A stretch of DNA of 10,527 nucleotides, from the NCBI GenBank assembly GCA_965651255.1, contig CBFGRU010000098.1:1-10527 (forward strand). The letters are read 5' to 3'. How positions within the stretch are numbered: the stretch's first letter is position 1; each line of letters begins with the position of its first letter. The position numbers and the translations under genes are program-made. The notes under the pieces were generated by a model, which searched no databases, had not been told where the DNA came from, and saw nothing but the letters and a program-made list of their open reading frames with translations. The DNA comes from CBFGRU01 sp965651255. Lineage in GTDB: Bacteria > Planctomycetota > Phycisphaerae > Phycisphaerales > SM1A02. Positions 1 through 7,393 of the stretch are shown one piece after another.

Positions 1-1989
1 ATGCTCGAACCGTTCGACGCACCGCTCGCAGGGCTGGTGTACACGCTTGATCCTTCATTCCGCTCGCCGGCGGGAAATCTTGGCGGCAATCCCGATGCGG
101 TCGATCAGCTCGGGCAGGACCTTGCAAGACTGAAAGATGTGAAACTCGCGCTGGGTCTGGCGCCGGGCCAGTCGGTGGAAGATCTGCGTCTGGCCGCGAT
201 CGTCGCGCTGCGCAGCGGCCTGAGTGAAGAGCAGGTGCTCAGCGCGCTGACGCGTGTGCCGGCGGAGCTGATGGGCGTTGCGGATCGTGTCGGTTCACTT
301 GCGCCGGGTCGGGATGCGGACTTTCTGGTGATGAACGGCGCGCCGCTCGCGACGAGCGCGCATGTGCAGCGCGCCTACGTGCAGGGACGCAAGGCGTACG
401 ATGCCGAGGCGATCGCCCACGCACGCAGCGATGAACACGCCGAGATGGCTGGCGGCACCGTCGTGGTTCGTGCCGGCACCATCTGGCTCGGGCCGAATGA
501 ATGGCTGCATGATGGCGAGGTGTTGATTGAAGATGGCCGCATACGTCAGGTCGGTCGTCGCGTCGCGACGCCGCCCGGCGCGCGGGTGATCGATGCCGGC
601 AGCGACTCGTTCGTCACGCCGGGCATGATCGATGCCTACGGCCATCTCGGTCTGGAAGGCGATCGGACCACCCCCAGCCCGGACCTTTCGCTCGCGGCGA
701 TCATCGGCCCGGCCGATTACGCGGCCCGGCGGGTTGCGGGCGCGGGTGTCACCACGGTCATGCTTGCTCCGTACAACGTGGGCGGTGCGGGCGCGCAAAT
801 GTCCGCGGTGAAGACCGATGGTCGCGCCCGTCACGACCGCGTGGTGAGTGAAACCGCAGCCGTGCTGTTCGATGTTTCCCGGCTTGACCACAAAGCCGTG
901 GGCGGTCAACTGAAGAATCGCCTCGAAGCCGGCAAGCGGTACCTCAAGCTGTGGGAGGATTATCGCAAGGCCCTTGCGGAGTGGGAGAAGAAAAAGGCCG
1001 AAGGCACGCTCGAACCCGTCCAGCAGCCGCAGGTTGAAGAGCAGGTAACCGAGCAGCGACAGGAGGATCCGATCACCGGCACGTGGAGCATCCGCGTGTT
1101 CGGAGGCCCGCTTCCGCAGGAAGTGGAAGGGAAGGTGGCGTTCCGTTTGAACGGAAGTTCAATCGAAGGGCGCATCACCGAGCCGGATGCACCGGTCGAA
1201 CACCGCATCATCGGAACGCTGAACGACAAATCGATCACCGGGACGATCGAGGTGGATACCGGCGGCATGGGAACGCCGACGTGGACGGCCACGCTGACCG
1301 CAACCGATCGAATGACCGGCCAGGTGACGTTGGCGGGCTTTGCGACGCTGAACTTTGAGGCCAACCGCACGGACAAGGCGGGGGTTGAGTTCCGCGTGAC
1401 GCGCAGTCGGCGTCGCACGACGGGCGAAGATGGGCGTCCGCTTCCGCCGAAGATTGATGAATCGCTCGAGCCGCTGCGCAAACTGCTGGAGAAGCAGATT
1501 CCCGCGGTGGTCACGGTGGATTCGTCGCTTCAGGTGGAGGAAGTGATCAAGGTCATGACCGATGAGAACGGGTTGTCGCTCGTGCTCGTCAACGCACCCG
1601 GTGCGAACCTGCACGCCGCGAAGTTGAAAGAGAAGGGAATCGGCGTGGTCCTGCCGACGAACGTGTTGCAGCGCGATGGAACGGAATGGCGACTCGCGGG
1701 CGATGTGCTCAATCGCGCCGGGGTGCCGGTGGCGTTCCAGAGTGATGCGGAAGATGGCGCGCGATCGTTGCCGCTGGTCGCGCTGTTCGCCGTCGAGCGC
1801 GGACTTTCACCGGAGCAGGCGCTCGCCGCCCTCACGGTGGATGCGGCGAAGATGTACGGCCTGGGCGAACGAGTCGGATCGATCGCACCGGGCCTGGAAG
1901 GTGATCTGGTGATTTTTTCCGGTCATCCGTTTGCAGCGGGATCGCGCGTCGAGCGCGTGATCGTCGGCGGCAGGGAGGTTCGCCCATGA
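1..1989 (+). CDS. Two-module amidohydrolase-like protein, 5' partial
   Basis: The reading frame is open from base 1, and the first ATG is probably internal because residues 1-135 are only the C-terminal end of an amidohydrolase module (signature DRVGSLAPGRDADF near residues 95-108). A second module starts near residue 152 with the usual small beta region (VVVRAGTIWLGP, then VIDAGSDSFVTPGMID). At the metal site the usual HxH is Y213-G-H215, and the two later His positions read VTVDSS and VNAPG. Only the Asp (S581-D582) remains, so this module is probably not a normal metal hydrolase. The helical linker (about 305-345, with EWEKKK) is interrupted by a beta-rich domain of about 110 residues (about 356-466) before the fold resumes. 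The closing signature GERVGSIAPGLEGDLVIFSG is near the end. Its stop overlaps the next start (ATGA), which indicates an operon. Substrate is unknown. The family assignment is solid; loss of activity is inferred. Confidence 0.85.
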   Translation: MLEPFDAPLAGLVYTLDPSFRSPAGNLGGNPDAVDQLGQDLARLKDVKLALGLAPGQSVEDLRLAAIVALRSGLSEEQVLSALTRVPAELMGVADRVGSLAPGRDADFLVMNGAPLATSAHVQRAYVQGRKAYDAEAIAHARSDEHAEMAGGTVVVRAGTIWLGPNEWLHDGEVLIEDGRIRQVGRRVATPPGARVIDAGSDSFVTPGMIDAYGHLGLEGDRTTPSPDLSLAAIIGPADYAARRVAGAGVTTVMLAPYNVGGAGAQMSAVKTDGRARHDRVVSETAAVLFDVSRLDHKAVGGQLKNRLEAGKRYLKLWEDYRKALAEWEKKKAEGTLEPVQQPQVEEQVTEQRQEDPITGTWSIRVFGGPLPQEVEGKVAFRLNGSSIEGRITEPDAPVEHRIIGTLNDKSITGTIEVDTGGMGTPTWTATLTATDRMTGQVTLAGFATLNFEANRTDKAGVEFRVTRSRRRTTGEDGRPLPPKIDESLEPLRKLLEKQIPAVVTVDSSLQVEEVIKVMTDENGLSLVLVNAPGANLHAAKLKEKGIGVVLPTNVLQRDGTEWRLAGDVLNRAGVPVAFQSDAEDGARSLPLVALFAVERGLSPEQALAALTVDAAKMYGLGERVGSIAPGLEGDLVIFSGHPFAAGSRVERVIVGGREVRP

Positions 1990-3242
1990 TGATGTTGAAT
2001 CGGCGCACGTTGGCCCGTTTCGGAACCGCGCTCATCTGCACGGTTGGTGCGGCCCTTGGCGTTTCGGCGCAAAACGACCGCGTCGAGGCGTACCGCGTGG
2101 GCAAGGTCGTGACGATGGATGACGATGACCGCGTGGTCAACAACGCGGTGGTCATCGTGCGCAACGGAAAGATTGAATCTGTCGGCCGCGCGAAGGACAT
2201 CACGATTCCCGAGGGGGCGACGGTGCACGAGCATCCGGACCTCTGGCTCGTGCCGGGTCTCGTCGAAGCGCACAATCACATCGGCGGCAGCATGGGCGAC
2301 CTGCACGACTATGTCTACCTGACCAACCCCGGTCTGGGCACGAAGTATGCGGTCGAACCGAACAACGACAACGCGAAGCGCGGCCTCGCGGGCGGAGTGA
2401 CGACGGCGCTCCTGATCCCCGGTTCCGGAACGAACATGAGCGGCTTCGGCACGCTGATGAAACTCGGCGGCGATACGCTTGATGAAGTCATCATCAAATA
2501 TCCCGCATCGATCAAGATCGCCCAGGCAGGAAACCCCGAGCGGTACTGGTACCGCGTCGGTCGGGCGATGATGAACTACAACACGCGCAACACCGTGCAG
2601 AACGCGCTGAACTATCACCTCGCATGGGAAGCATTCGAGCAGGGTGAAACCGGCGAGATGCCCGCGTTCGACCCGACGTACGAAGGGTTCCGCGGCCTGT
2701 TCCGCCAGGAATACATCGCATCGGTGCACACGCAGCAGTACCAGGTGGTGCTGAACACGATCGACATGCTCGCGACGAAGTTCGGCGTGAAGACGATGCT
2801 CGATCACTCGACGTTCGACGGGTACAAGACCGCGCCGCTGATCGTTGAGCATGGCGACATCGCAACGATCGTCGGGCCGCGCGAACTGTTCTTCGACCGG
2901 ACGCAGCGCCGGGTCTACGGCATCGCTGCCAGGTACGCGGAGGCGGGGGTGGAGTTGGTGGGCATCAATACCGACTCGCCGGTGATTCCGCAGGAAGAGC
3001 TTTCCTACCAGGCGACAATGGCCGCGTGGTACGGCTGGGATCCCTACGCCGCGCTCAAGGGCGTGACGCGCGTGCCGGCGGTCTCGATGCAGATCGGTGA
3101 TCGTGTCGGCGTGATCGCGCCGGGGTATGACGCAGACTTCGGCCTGTGGACGGGCGACCCGATTGACCCGCGTTCGGCCTGCCGGTTTACCGTCGTCGAT
3201 GGCAAACTCGTGCACAACGGCGAGAAAGATTCCCGCTTCTGA
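1986..3242 (+). CDS. Exported amidohydrolase with intact metal ligands
   Basis: A 418-residue protein with a signal peptide (RR at 6-7, hydrophobic stretch about 12-26, cleavage after VSA28 before Gln), so it probably acts in the periplasm. The amidohydrolase fold is recognisable from PGLVEAHNHIGG, with H96 and H98 as the HxH pair. H248 (ASVHTQQ), H274 (LDHSTFDG) and D330 (NTDSPVIP) occupy the other ligand positions of HutI-like (COG1228) enzymes. The C-terminal signature is GDRVGVIAPGYDADFGLWTG. It is the only complete active site visible in this operon and so the likeliest working hydrolase, perhaps on a cyclic amide, hydantoin-like or peptide-like substrate; none can be named. The start is the first of three consecutive ATG codons; GGGAGG lies about 7 nt upstream. 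The ATG shares 4 nt with the upstream stop, suggesting translational coupling. Confidence 0.9.
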   Translation: MMMLNRRTLARFGTALICTVGAALGVSAQNDRVEAYRVGKVVTMDDDDRVVNNAVVIVRNGKIESVGRAKDITIPEGATVHEHPDLWLVPGLVEAHNHIGGSMGDLHDYVYLTNPGLGTKYAVEPNNDNAKRGLAGGVTTALLIPGSGTNMSGFGTLMKLGGDTLDEVIIKYPASIKIAQAGNPERYWYRVGRAMMNYNTRNTVQNALNYHLAWEAFEQGETGEMPAFDPTYEGFRGLFRQEYIASVHTQQYQVVLNTIDMLATKFGVKTMLDHSTFDGYKTAPLIVEHGDIATIVGPRELFFDRTQRRVYGIAARYAEAGVELVGINTDSPVIPQEELSYQATMAAWYGWDPYAALKGVTRVPAVSMQIGDRVGVIAPGYDADFGLWTGDPIDPRSACRFTVVDGKLVHNGEKDSRF

Positions 3243-3263
3243 CCTGACGGAGACGGAGAGGAC

Positions 3264-4595
3264 ATGATGAGCGTATCGATTCGCCAATCCGCACTGATCG
3301 CTTCGCTGACCGGCGCCATGGCGCTGGGGAGCGGCGGCGCCTCGGCGCAGGCACTCGCCCAGGAAACGTTCGTGGTCATCAAGGCCGGGCGCATTGTCAC
3401 CGTGAGCGGCGACGACATTGAGAACGGCGAGATCGTCATCGTTGATGGCCTGATTCGTCTCGTCGGAAAGAACCTGGAGTATCCAGCGACGGCGACGATC
3501 ATCGATGCCGCCGACCAGACGGTGATGCCCGGCCTGGTGCATCCGCGCACGAACGCGGGCGTTCCCGGGCAGTCGCGCGGCGGGGTGAATGGTGATCATC
3601 GCGCGATGGATGATTTCTACCTCAGCGAAGTCGATCAGGAAGACCTGCTTCGCGCCGGTTTCACGACCGTCGCGGTCTACCCGCCGGGTGCGACCATTCC
3701 GGGTCTGGCGACGATCATGCGCACCGCCGGGCCGGAGGAGGATCGCATCGTCGAGGCCGGTTCCTACCTGTCGGTCACGATGACGAACCTCTCGCGGGAC
3801 AAGAACGCCCTGCGCGGCGCGTTCCAGCAGGCCAAGGCCGAGATCGAGAAGGTCAAGAAGGCCCGCGAAGAGTGGGAGAAGAAACAGAAGGAAGAGGCAG
3901 CCAAGAAGGCCGAGGCCGAGAAGCAGCAGCAGCAGCAACAACAGCAGCAGGGCAACCAGCAGCCGCCGAAAGAAGCCGAGCAGAAACCCGCGGAGGAGTT
4001 CAAGCCCCCGGCCATCAACCCGAAGGTGAAGCCGCTGGTCGATCTGCTTGAGAAGAAAGCCAAGTATTCCCCGGTGATCGAGCTGTCCGATGCGGCGGGC
4101 GTGTTGCATGCCTTCGATGTACTCGGTGCGTTCGAGAATCCGGCGCACATCTTCATGCTCGCGGGCGGGTTCTCCGGCGGCGACTTCAACTACGTTGTCG
4201 ATACGCTCAAGGAACGCGAAGAGAAACTGATCATCGTTCCGGCCCGGTTCGACTCACTGCCGGATACCGTCGTGCGGTACAACCTGCCGGCGGAGCTGTC
4301 CGACCGCGGAATGGAAGTCGCACTCGTCCCGACGAGTGATTCATCGTTCATCCTCGAGCGCTTCCGCGGACAGGTGGCGCATCTGGTTCGCGCCGGCCTG
4401 ACGCGCGCGGAAGGGCTGCGGGGAATGACGCTCTTTCCCGCGAAGGTGATCGGGCAGAACGGCTCGATCGGGACGATCGAAAAAGGCAAGCGCGGCGATG
4501 TCATCTTCCTGAACGGTGATCCGCTCGACCCGACGACGAGTGTCCAGCGGGTGATGATCGCCGGAGAAGTCGTCTGGGAAGCGAAGAAGGATTGA
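3264..4595 (+). CDS. Exported amidohydrolase-like pseudoenzyme with coiled-coil/poly-Gln linker
   Basis: A 443-residue protein with a signal peptide (hydrophobic core about 10-22; cleavage after ASA28 or ALA32, each followed by Gln). The amidohydrolase frame is clear: TIIDAADQTVMPGLVHPRTNAG, then AGFTTVAVYPPGATIPG, and a closing NGSIGTIEKGKRGDVIFLNG. The HxH pair is replaced by R95 and N97, and the two later His sites read IELSD and LAGG. D359 (TSDSS) survives. Metal-dependent hydrolysis is therefore unlikely. The linker before the second half is a charged helix with EEWEKKQKEE, followed by nine consecutive Gln (residues 221-229) and a Gln/Pro/Lys-rich stretch to about 253. The paralogous linker in the first gene carries EWEKKK at the same place. 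GGAG at 3255-3258 lies 5 nt from the start. The gap to the upstream gene is 21 nt, so it is cotranscribed. Confidence 0.88.
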   Translation: MMSVSIRQSALIASLTGAMALGSGGASAQALAQETFVVIKAGRIVTVSGDDIENGEIVIVDGLIRLVGKNLEYPATATIIDAADQTVMPGLVHPRTNAGVPGQSRGGVNGDHRAMDDFYLSEVDQEDLLRAGFTTVAVYPPGATIPGLATIMRTAGPEEDRIVEAGSYLSVTMTNLSRDKNALRGAFQQAKAEIEKVKKAREEWEKKQKEEAAKKAEAEKQQQQQQQQQGNQQPPKEAEQKPAEEFKPPAINPKVKPLVDLLEKKAKYSPVIELSDAAGVLHAFDVLGAFENPAHIFMLAGGFSGGDFNYVVDTLKEREEKLIIVPARFDSLPDTVVRYNLPAELSDRGMEVALVPTSDSSFILERFRGQVAHLVRAGLTRAEGLRGMTLFPAKVIGQNGSIGTIEKGKRGDVIFLNGDPLDPTTSVQRVMIAGEVVWEAKKD

Positions 4596-4601
4596 ACTGA
4601 C

Positions 4602-6038
4602 ATGATGCTGAACGTACGACTTCGATCCATGCTCTCGCTCATCGCGCTCGCGTCCTGTGTGGCGATGATGAATGTCTCACCGGCATTTGCGCAGGATGAG
4701 GCAGGCCCCGAGACGGGTGTTGTGCAGGATCCGCCGCGCCGCGGGCCGCGCGGACGACCGGGTCAGCAGCCACCGCCGCAGGCCGCACCCGCGCCCGCAC
4801 CGGAAGAGAAGGTCGAACCGGCCAAGTCCGAAGACAAGTTCCTCGCGATCACCGGCGGGCGCGTCTACACCATGGCAGGCCCCGTGCTCGAAGGCGTCAC
4901 CATTCTCGCCAAGAACGGGTCGATCATTGAGATCGGGCCGAACGTCAAGGTGCCCGAAGGCGCGGAGACGATCGATGCCTCCGGCCGTCGCATCTACCCG
5001 GGGCTCGTCGCGCTGCAGACCTCCGGCATTGTCGGCGGTGGAAGGCCGCAGGATACGACCGATGTCTTTGCGCTGAACGTCACCGTCGCACTGGCCGCCG
5101 GCGTCACCACCGCCGTCAGCGGCGATACCGCCGTCAAGCTGACGCACGGCACGCTCGATGGCATCCTGCTGCGCGAAAATCTCTTCGTCAATTTCCGCTA
5201 CTCCACGCGCGATCCCGCCGGCCGGCATCGCATTCGCGCGGACCTCGATCGCATTCAGCAGTACCTCCGCGATGTCCGCACGCACGAAATCACCCGGCAG
5301 ACCAACCCCGAGGCCGCCGCACCGGACAACCGCTGGATTCGCGGCCAGCTTGAGCAGTACCTGCGGCTGATGCGCGGCGAAGCCGTGGCGATGGTCGATG
5401 CCAGCTCCACCAGCGATCTGCTCGCCTACGCCAAGCTCTCGAACGATTACGGCATCAAGTTCATCGTGCGCGGCGGCACGGAAGCATGGGCGGTGGCGCC
5501 GCACGTCAGCCGCGCGAAGATGGACCTCATCATCACCCCGCGCGAGCGCGTCGATCCTGATCCCGGGTCACTCCGCGCGAACGGGTCCACGATCGAGAAT
5601 GCAGCCATCCTCTACAACCACGGCGTGCGGTTCGGCTTCACTCCCGTCGGTTCGCTCTTCGGCCCGGGCGGCATCATCTCCTTCGGCGGTCTTGCCGGCC
5701 GCGACATGGCGCACTACGCGATGGAAGCCGCGTTCAGTGTGCGCGGCGGGTTGTCCAATGATGCAGCCCTCCGCGCGATCACCATCGAGGCCGCACGCAT
5801 CCTCCGGCTGGATGATCGCGTCGGTTCGATCGAGATCGGTAAGGATGCGGACTTCGTCATCACCGATGGCGATCTGCTCTCCTACACCACGCAGGTGCGC
5901 TGGACGATCGTGAACGGCCGCATCGCCTACGACAAAGAGAAAGAGCCGCTCTACCAGCACATCCGCCCCGCGGGTGAAGGGGAAGATCTGCCTCCGAGTG
6001 ATGACTACTGGCCGCGACGGCTGGGCGATCCGCTCTGA
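4602..6038 (+). CDS. Exported amidohydrolase-like pseudoenzyme, last gene of the operon
   Basis: A 478-residue protein with a signal peptide (cleavage after AFA30 before Gln), then a Pro/Arg/Ala-rich low-complexity segment (about 42-75) that probably forms a flexible spacer. The amidohydrolase scaffold follows: FLAITGGRVYTMAGP, IDASGRRIYPGLVALQTSGI, AAGVTTAVSGDTAVK, and near the end DDRVGSIEIGKDADFVITDG. All metal-ligand positions are substituted. HxH is Q139 and S141, the two later His sites read VDASS and VRGG, and the Ser-Asp of the usual last ligand is replaced in PVGSLFGPGG. It is the most degraded active site of the set, although the fold is well kept, which suggests a structural or binding role. 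AAGAAGGA at 4584-4591 provides a ribosome-binding site 10 nt upstream, and the gap to the previous stop is 6 nt. A strong terminator follows 63 nt after its stop. Confidence 0.88.
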   Translation: MMLNVRLRSMLSLIALASCVAMMNVSPAFAQDEAGPETGVVQDPPRRGPRGRPGQQPPPQAAPAPAPEEKVEPAKSEDKFLAITGGRVYTMAGPVLEGVTILAKNGSIIEIGPNVKVPEGAETIDASGRRIYPGLVALQTSGIVGGGRPQDTTDVFALNVTVALAAGVTTAVSGDTAVKLTHGTLDGILLRENLFVNFRYSTRDPAGRHRIRADLDRIQQYLRDVRTHEITRQTNPEAAAPDNRWIRGQLEQYLRLMRGEAVAMVDASSTSDLLAYAKLSNDYGIKFIVRGGTEAWAVAPHVSRAKMDLIITPRERVDPDPGSLRANGSTIENAAILYNHGVRFGFTPVGSLFGPGGIISFGGLAGRDMAHYAMEAAFSVRGGLSNDAALRAITIEAARILRLDDRVGSIEIGKDADFVITDGDLLSYTTQVRWTIVNGRIAYDKEKEPLYQHIRPAGEGEDLPPSDDYWPRRLGDPL

Positions 6039-6101
6039 TCAGCGGGCGATCACCCCACCGACGTTTCGCCCCTACGCAGGCCCAACCCACAGACAACCCC
6101 C

Positions 6102-6136
6102 GGCCGGTGAACCAACGGTTCATCGGCCTGTTTTTT
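6102..6136 (+). terminator. Rho-independent terminator of the amidohydrolase operon
   Basis: A 12-bp stem (6102-6113 pairing with 6117-6128, one G-U pair, otherwise perfect) with a 3-nt AAC loop is followed by TG and six T residues (6131-6136). It lies 63 nt after the stop of the last amidohydrolase-like gene and before a gene set of different character, so it marks the operon boundary. Confidence 0.9.
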
Positions 6137-6247
6137 CGTTGTCAATCGTCGATTCAACGTCGGCAACGCGGGTGGGGACAGTTTTTTGAACAATCCGGAC
6201 ATTTTCCTGTCACAAAACGGCCGCGAGCTCCGCCTCTCTCTATGGAA

Positions 6248-6262
6248 GGCGCATGGTGCGCC
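6248..6262 (+). promoter_or_regulatory. Small hairpin in the leader of the glycine-repeat gene
   Basis: GGCGCA and TGCGCC flank a TGG loop, a perfect 6-bp stem 37 nt before the ATG at 6300. It lies in the untranslated stretch 6137-6299, where I found no convincing promoter pair. It could influence mRNA stability or translation, but a stem this short can occur by chance in GC-rich DNA. Confidence 0.3.
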
Positions 6263-6286
6263 GATGGCCGATGACTTCTGGCAGAC

Positions 6287-6292
6287 AAGGAG
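6287..6292 (+). promoter_or_regulatory. Ribosome-binding site for the ATG at 6300
   Basis: AAGGAG sits 7 nt before the ATG at 6300, a near-ideal Shine-Dalgarno match and spacing. It makes 6300 the natural start of the glycine-repeat gene, even though that ATG is out of frame with the body of the gene in this sequence. The GTG at 6356 has only a weak AGGA (6338-6341) 14 nt away. Confidence 0.75.
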
Positions 6293-6299
6293 ACGCAAC

Positions 6300-6350
<51 letters not shown>

Positions 6351-6355
6351 TCACG

Positions 6356-7393
6356 GTGGTCGGTGGGCTGTTGATTCTGACTTCCCTTGCGACCGCACCG
6401 GCGGCGCTCGCCCAGGATGGGTATGGCGGTGATGGTGATCCCCAAGGGAATCGCAACGGTGAACCGGGCTGGCCAGGATGGCATGAAGAGAATCCGAACA
6501 GACCCGACGGTGGCCCCGGTGGAAACGGCGTTCTCGATGGAGATGGCGGGAACGGGGGCGATGGCGCGTATGTCCTTGGACTCGGCGTCGGTGATGGCGG
6601 TCATGGTGGCAATGGAGGGCCGGGTCCCATCGGCGGTCCCAATACCGGGACGTTCGGTGGGAACGGCGGGCACGGCGGAAATGGAGTGGGGGGATACATT
6701 CACGCAGGCAAGGGCGGAAACGGTGGTTCCGGCACCACGCTCGGCGGACGTGGTGGAAATGGCGGAGATGGGTACGGCACATGTGACGGGCTGAACAATG
6801 GTGGAAACGGTGGCAAGGGTGGTGATGGCGGGCTCGGTTGGGGGAACGGTCTCGGCGATGCATTCGGCGGCCGCGGTGGTGATGGGGGAGATGGGGGCGC
6901 GGGTGTCCTGAGTGGTGGGACTGGCGGCGATGGTGGGAACGGCGGCCACTCGCTGAACACCATTGCCAACGGCGATGGTGGAGATGGTGGTGAAGGCGGA
7001 GATGGTGGCGTTGGTTGTTGCCCGACCGGAGATGGCGGTGATGGTGGCAATGGAGGAAACGGCGGCAGCGCGCTGTCACCATGGGGAAACGGCGGCTACG
7101 CTGGGAACGGGGGAAATGGTGCGAATGGTCTGAACGGAGGGAATGGCGGTGATGGAGGGAATGGAGGGACCGCGAACTTCGGTCTGCCCGGTTACCAGGG
7201 CCTGGGAGGTGATGGTGGCGACCCGGTCTGTGAGCCCGATGGTGATCCCGGTCAGTCTGGCAATCATGGAACGGGTCGTCCATTTCCGTCGGGCGGTGGT
7301 GGTGTGAACGCAGATTGGATCAACGAGTTCCGCGAGTCCGGCTGGCGGCGTCATGGTTCCTTCATTGATTGGAGTACGATCCGATGCGGCTGA
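6356..7393 (+). CDS. Secreted PGRS-like glycine-rich repeat protein, probably phase-variable
   Basis: The open frame gives 345 residues from a GTG at 6356: a hydrophobic segment (GGLLILTSLATAPA), a signal-peptidase site ALA before Gln, then about 270 residues of Gly-Gly-x triplets where x is mostly Asn or Asp (GGNGGDGG type). A non-repetitive tail begins about residue 310 (NADWINEF to STIRCG). A few Cys lie in the repeat and tail (TCDG, GCCPTG, VCEPDG, RCG). The GTG start lacks a basic n-region and a good ribosome-binding site. The ATG at 6300 with one CA unit fewer would give 363 residues beginning MLTHTHTHTHRNRTG, a proper signal peptide. Gly-Gly-x repeats of this kind can fold as polyglycine-II bundles, as in PE_PGRS domains and the phage S16 adhesin tip, so a surface or matrix role is plausible. 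No enzymatic domain is visible, and the function is unknown. Confidence 0.75.
   Translation: MVGGLLILTSLATAPAALAQDGYGGDGDPQGNRNGEPGWPGWHEENPNRPDGGPGGNGVLDGDGGNGGDGAYVLGLGVGDGGHGGNGGPGPIGGPNTGTFGGNGGHGGNGVGGYIHAGKGGNGGSGTTLGGRGGNGGDGYGTCDGLNNGGNGGKGGDGGLGWGNGLGDAFGGRGGDGGDGGAGVLSGGTGGDGGNGGHSLNTIANGDGGDGGEGGDGGVGCCPTGDGGDGGNGGNGGSALSPWGNGGYAGNGGNGANGLNGGNGGDGGNGGTANFGLPGYQGLGGDGGDPVCEPDGDPGQSGNHGTGRPFPSGGGGVNADWINEFRESGWRRHGSFIDWSTIRCG
7371..7374 (+). promoter_or_regulatory. Ribosome-binding site fixing the start at 7384
   Basis: GGAG lies 9 nt before the ATG at 7384, inside the last codons of the glycine-repeat gene. The frame is open a little further upstream from a TTG at 7369, but that TTG touches the GGAG itself and has no site of its own, so 7384 is preferred. 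Confidence 0.6.

Noticed and set aside
1923..4148. Long minus-strand open frame (741 codons) with Leu-rich stretches
   Set aside because: It lies wholly antisense to two well-supported amidohydrolase-family genes. Its Leu run is the complement of the CAG poly-Gln tract, and no family motif is visible.
3264..4595. H93 beside the altered HxH site as a shifted metal ligand
   Set aside because: It aligns with the Asp before the usual HxH, and the two later His ligands are also missing, so a shifted but working metal site is unlikely.
4677..5504. Minus-strand open frame of 275 codons
   Set aside because: Antisense to the last amidohydrolase-like gene, which has a signal peptide, fold signatures and its own ribosome-binding site.
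6186..6215. TTGAAC as a -35 box for the glycine-repeat gene
   Set aside because: No acceptable -10 box occurs 16-18 nt downstream, so I could not support a promoter there.
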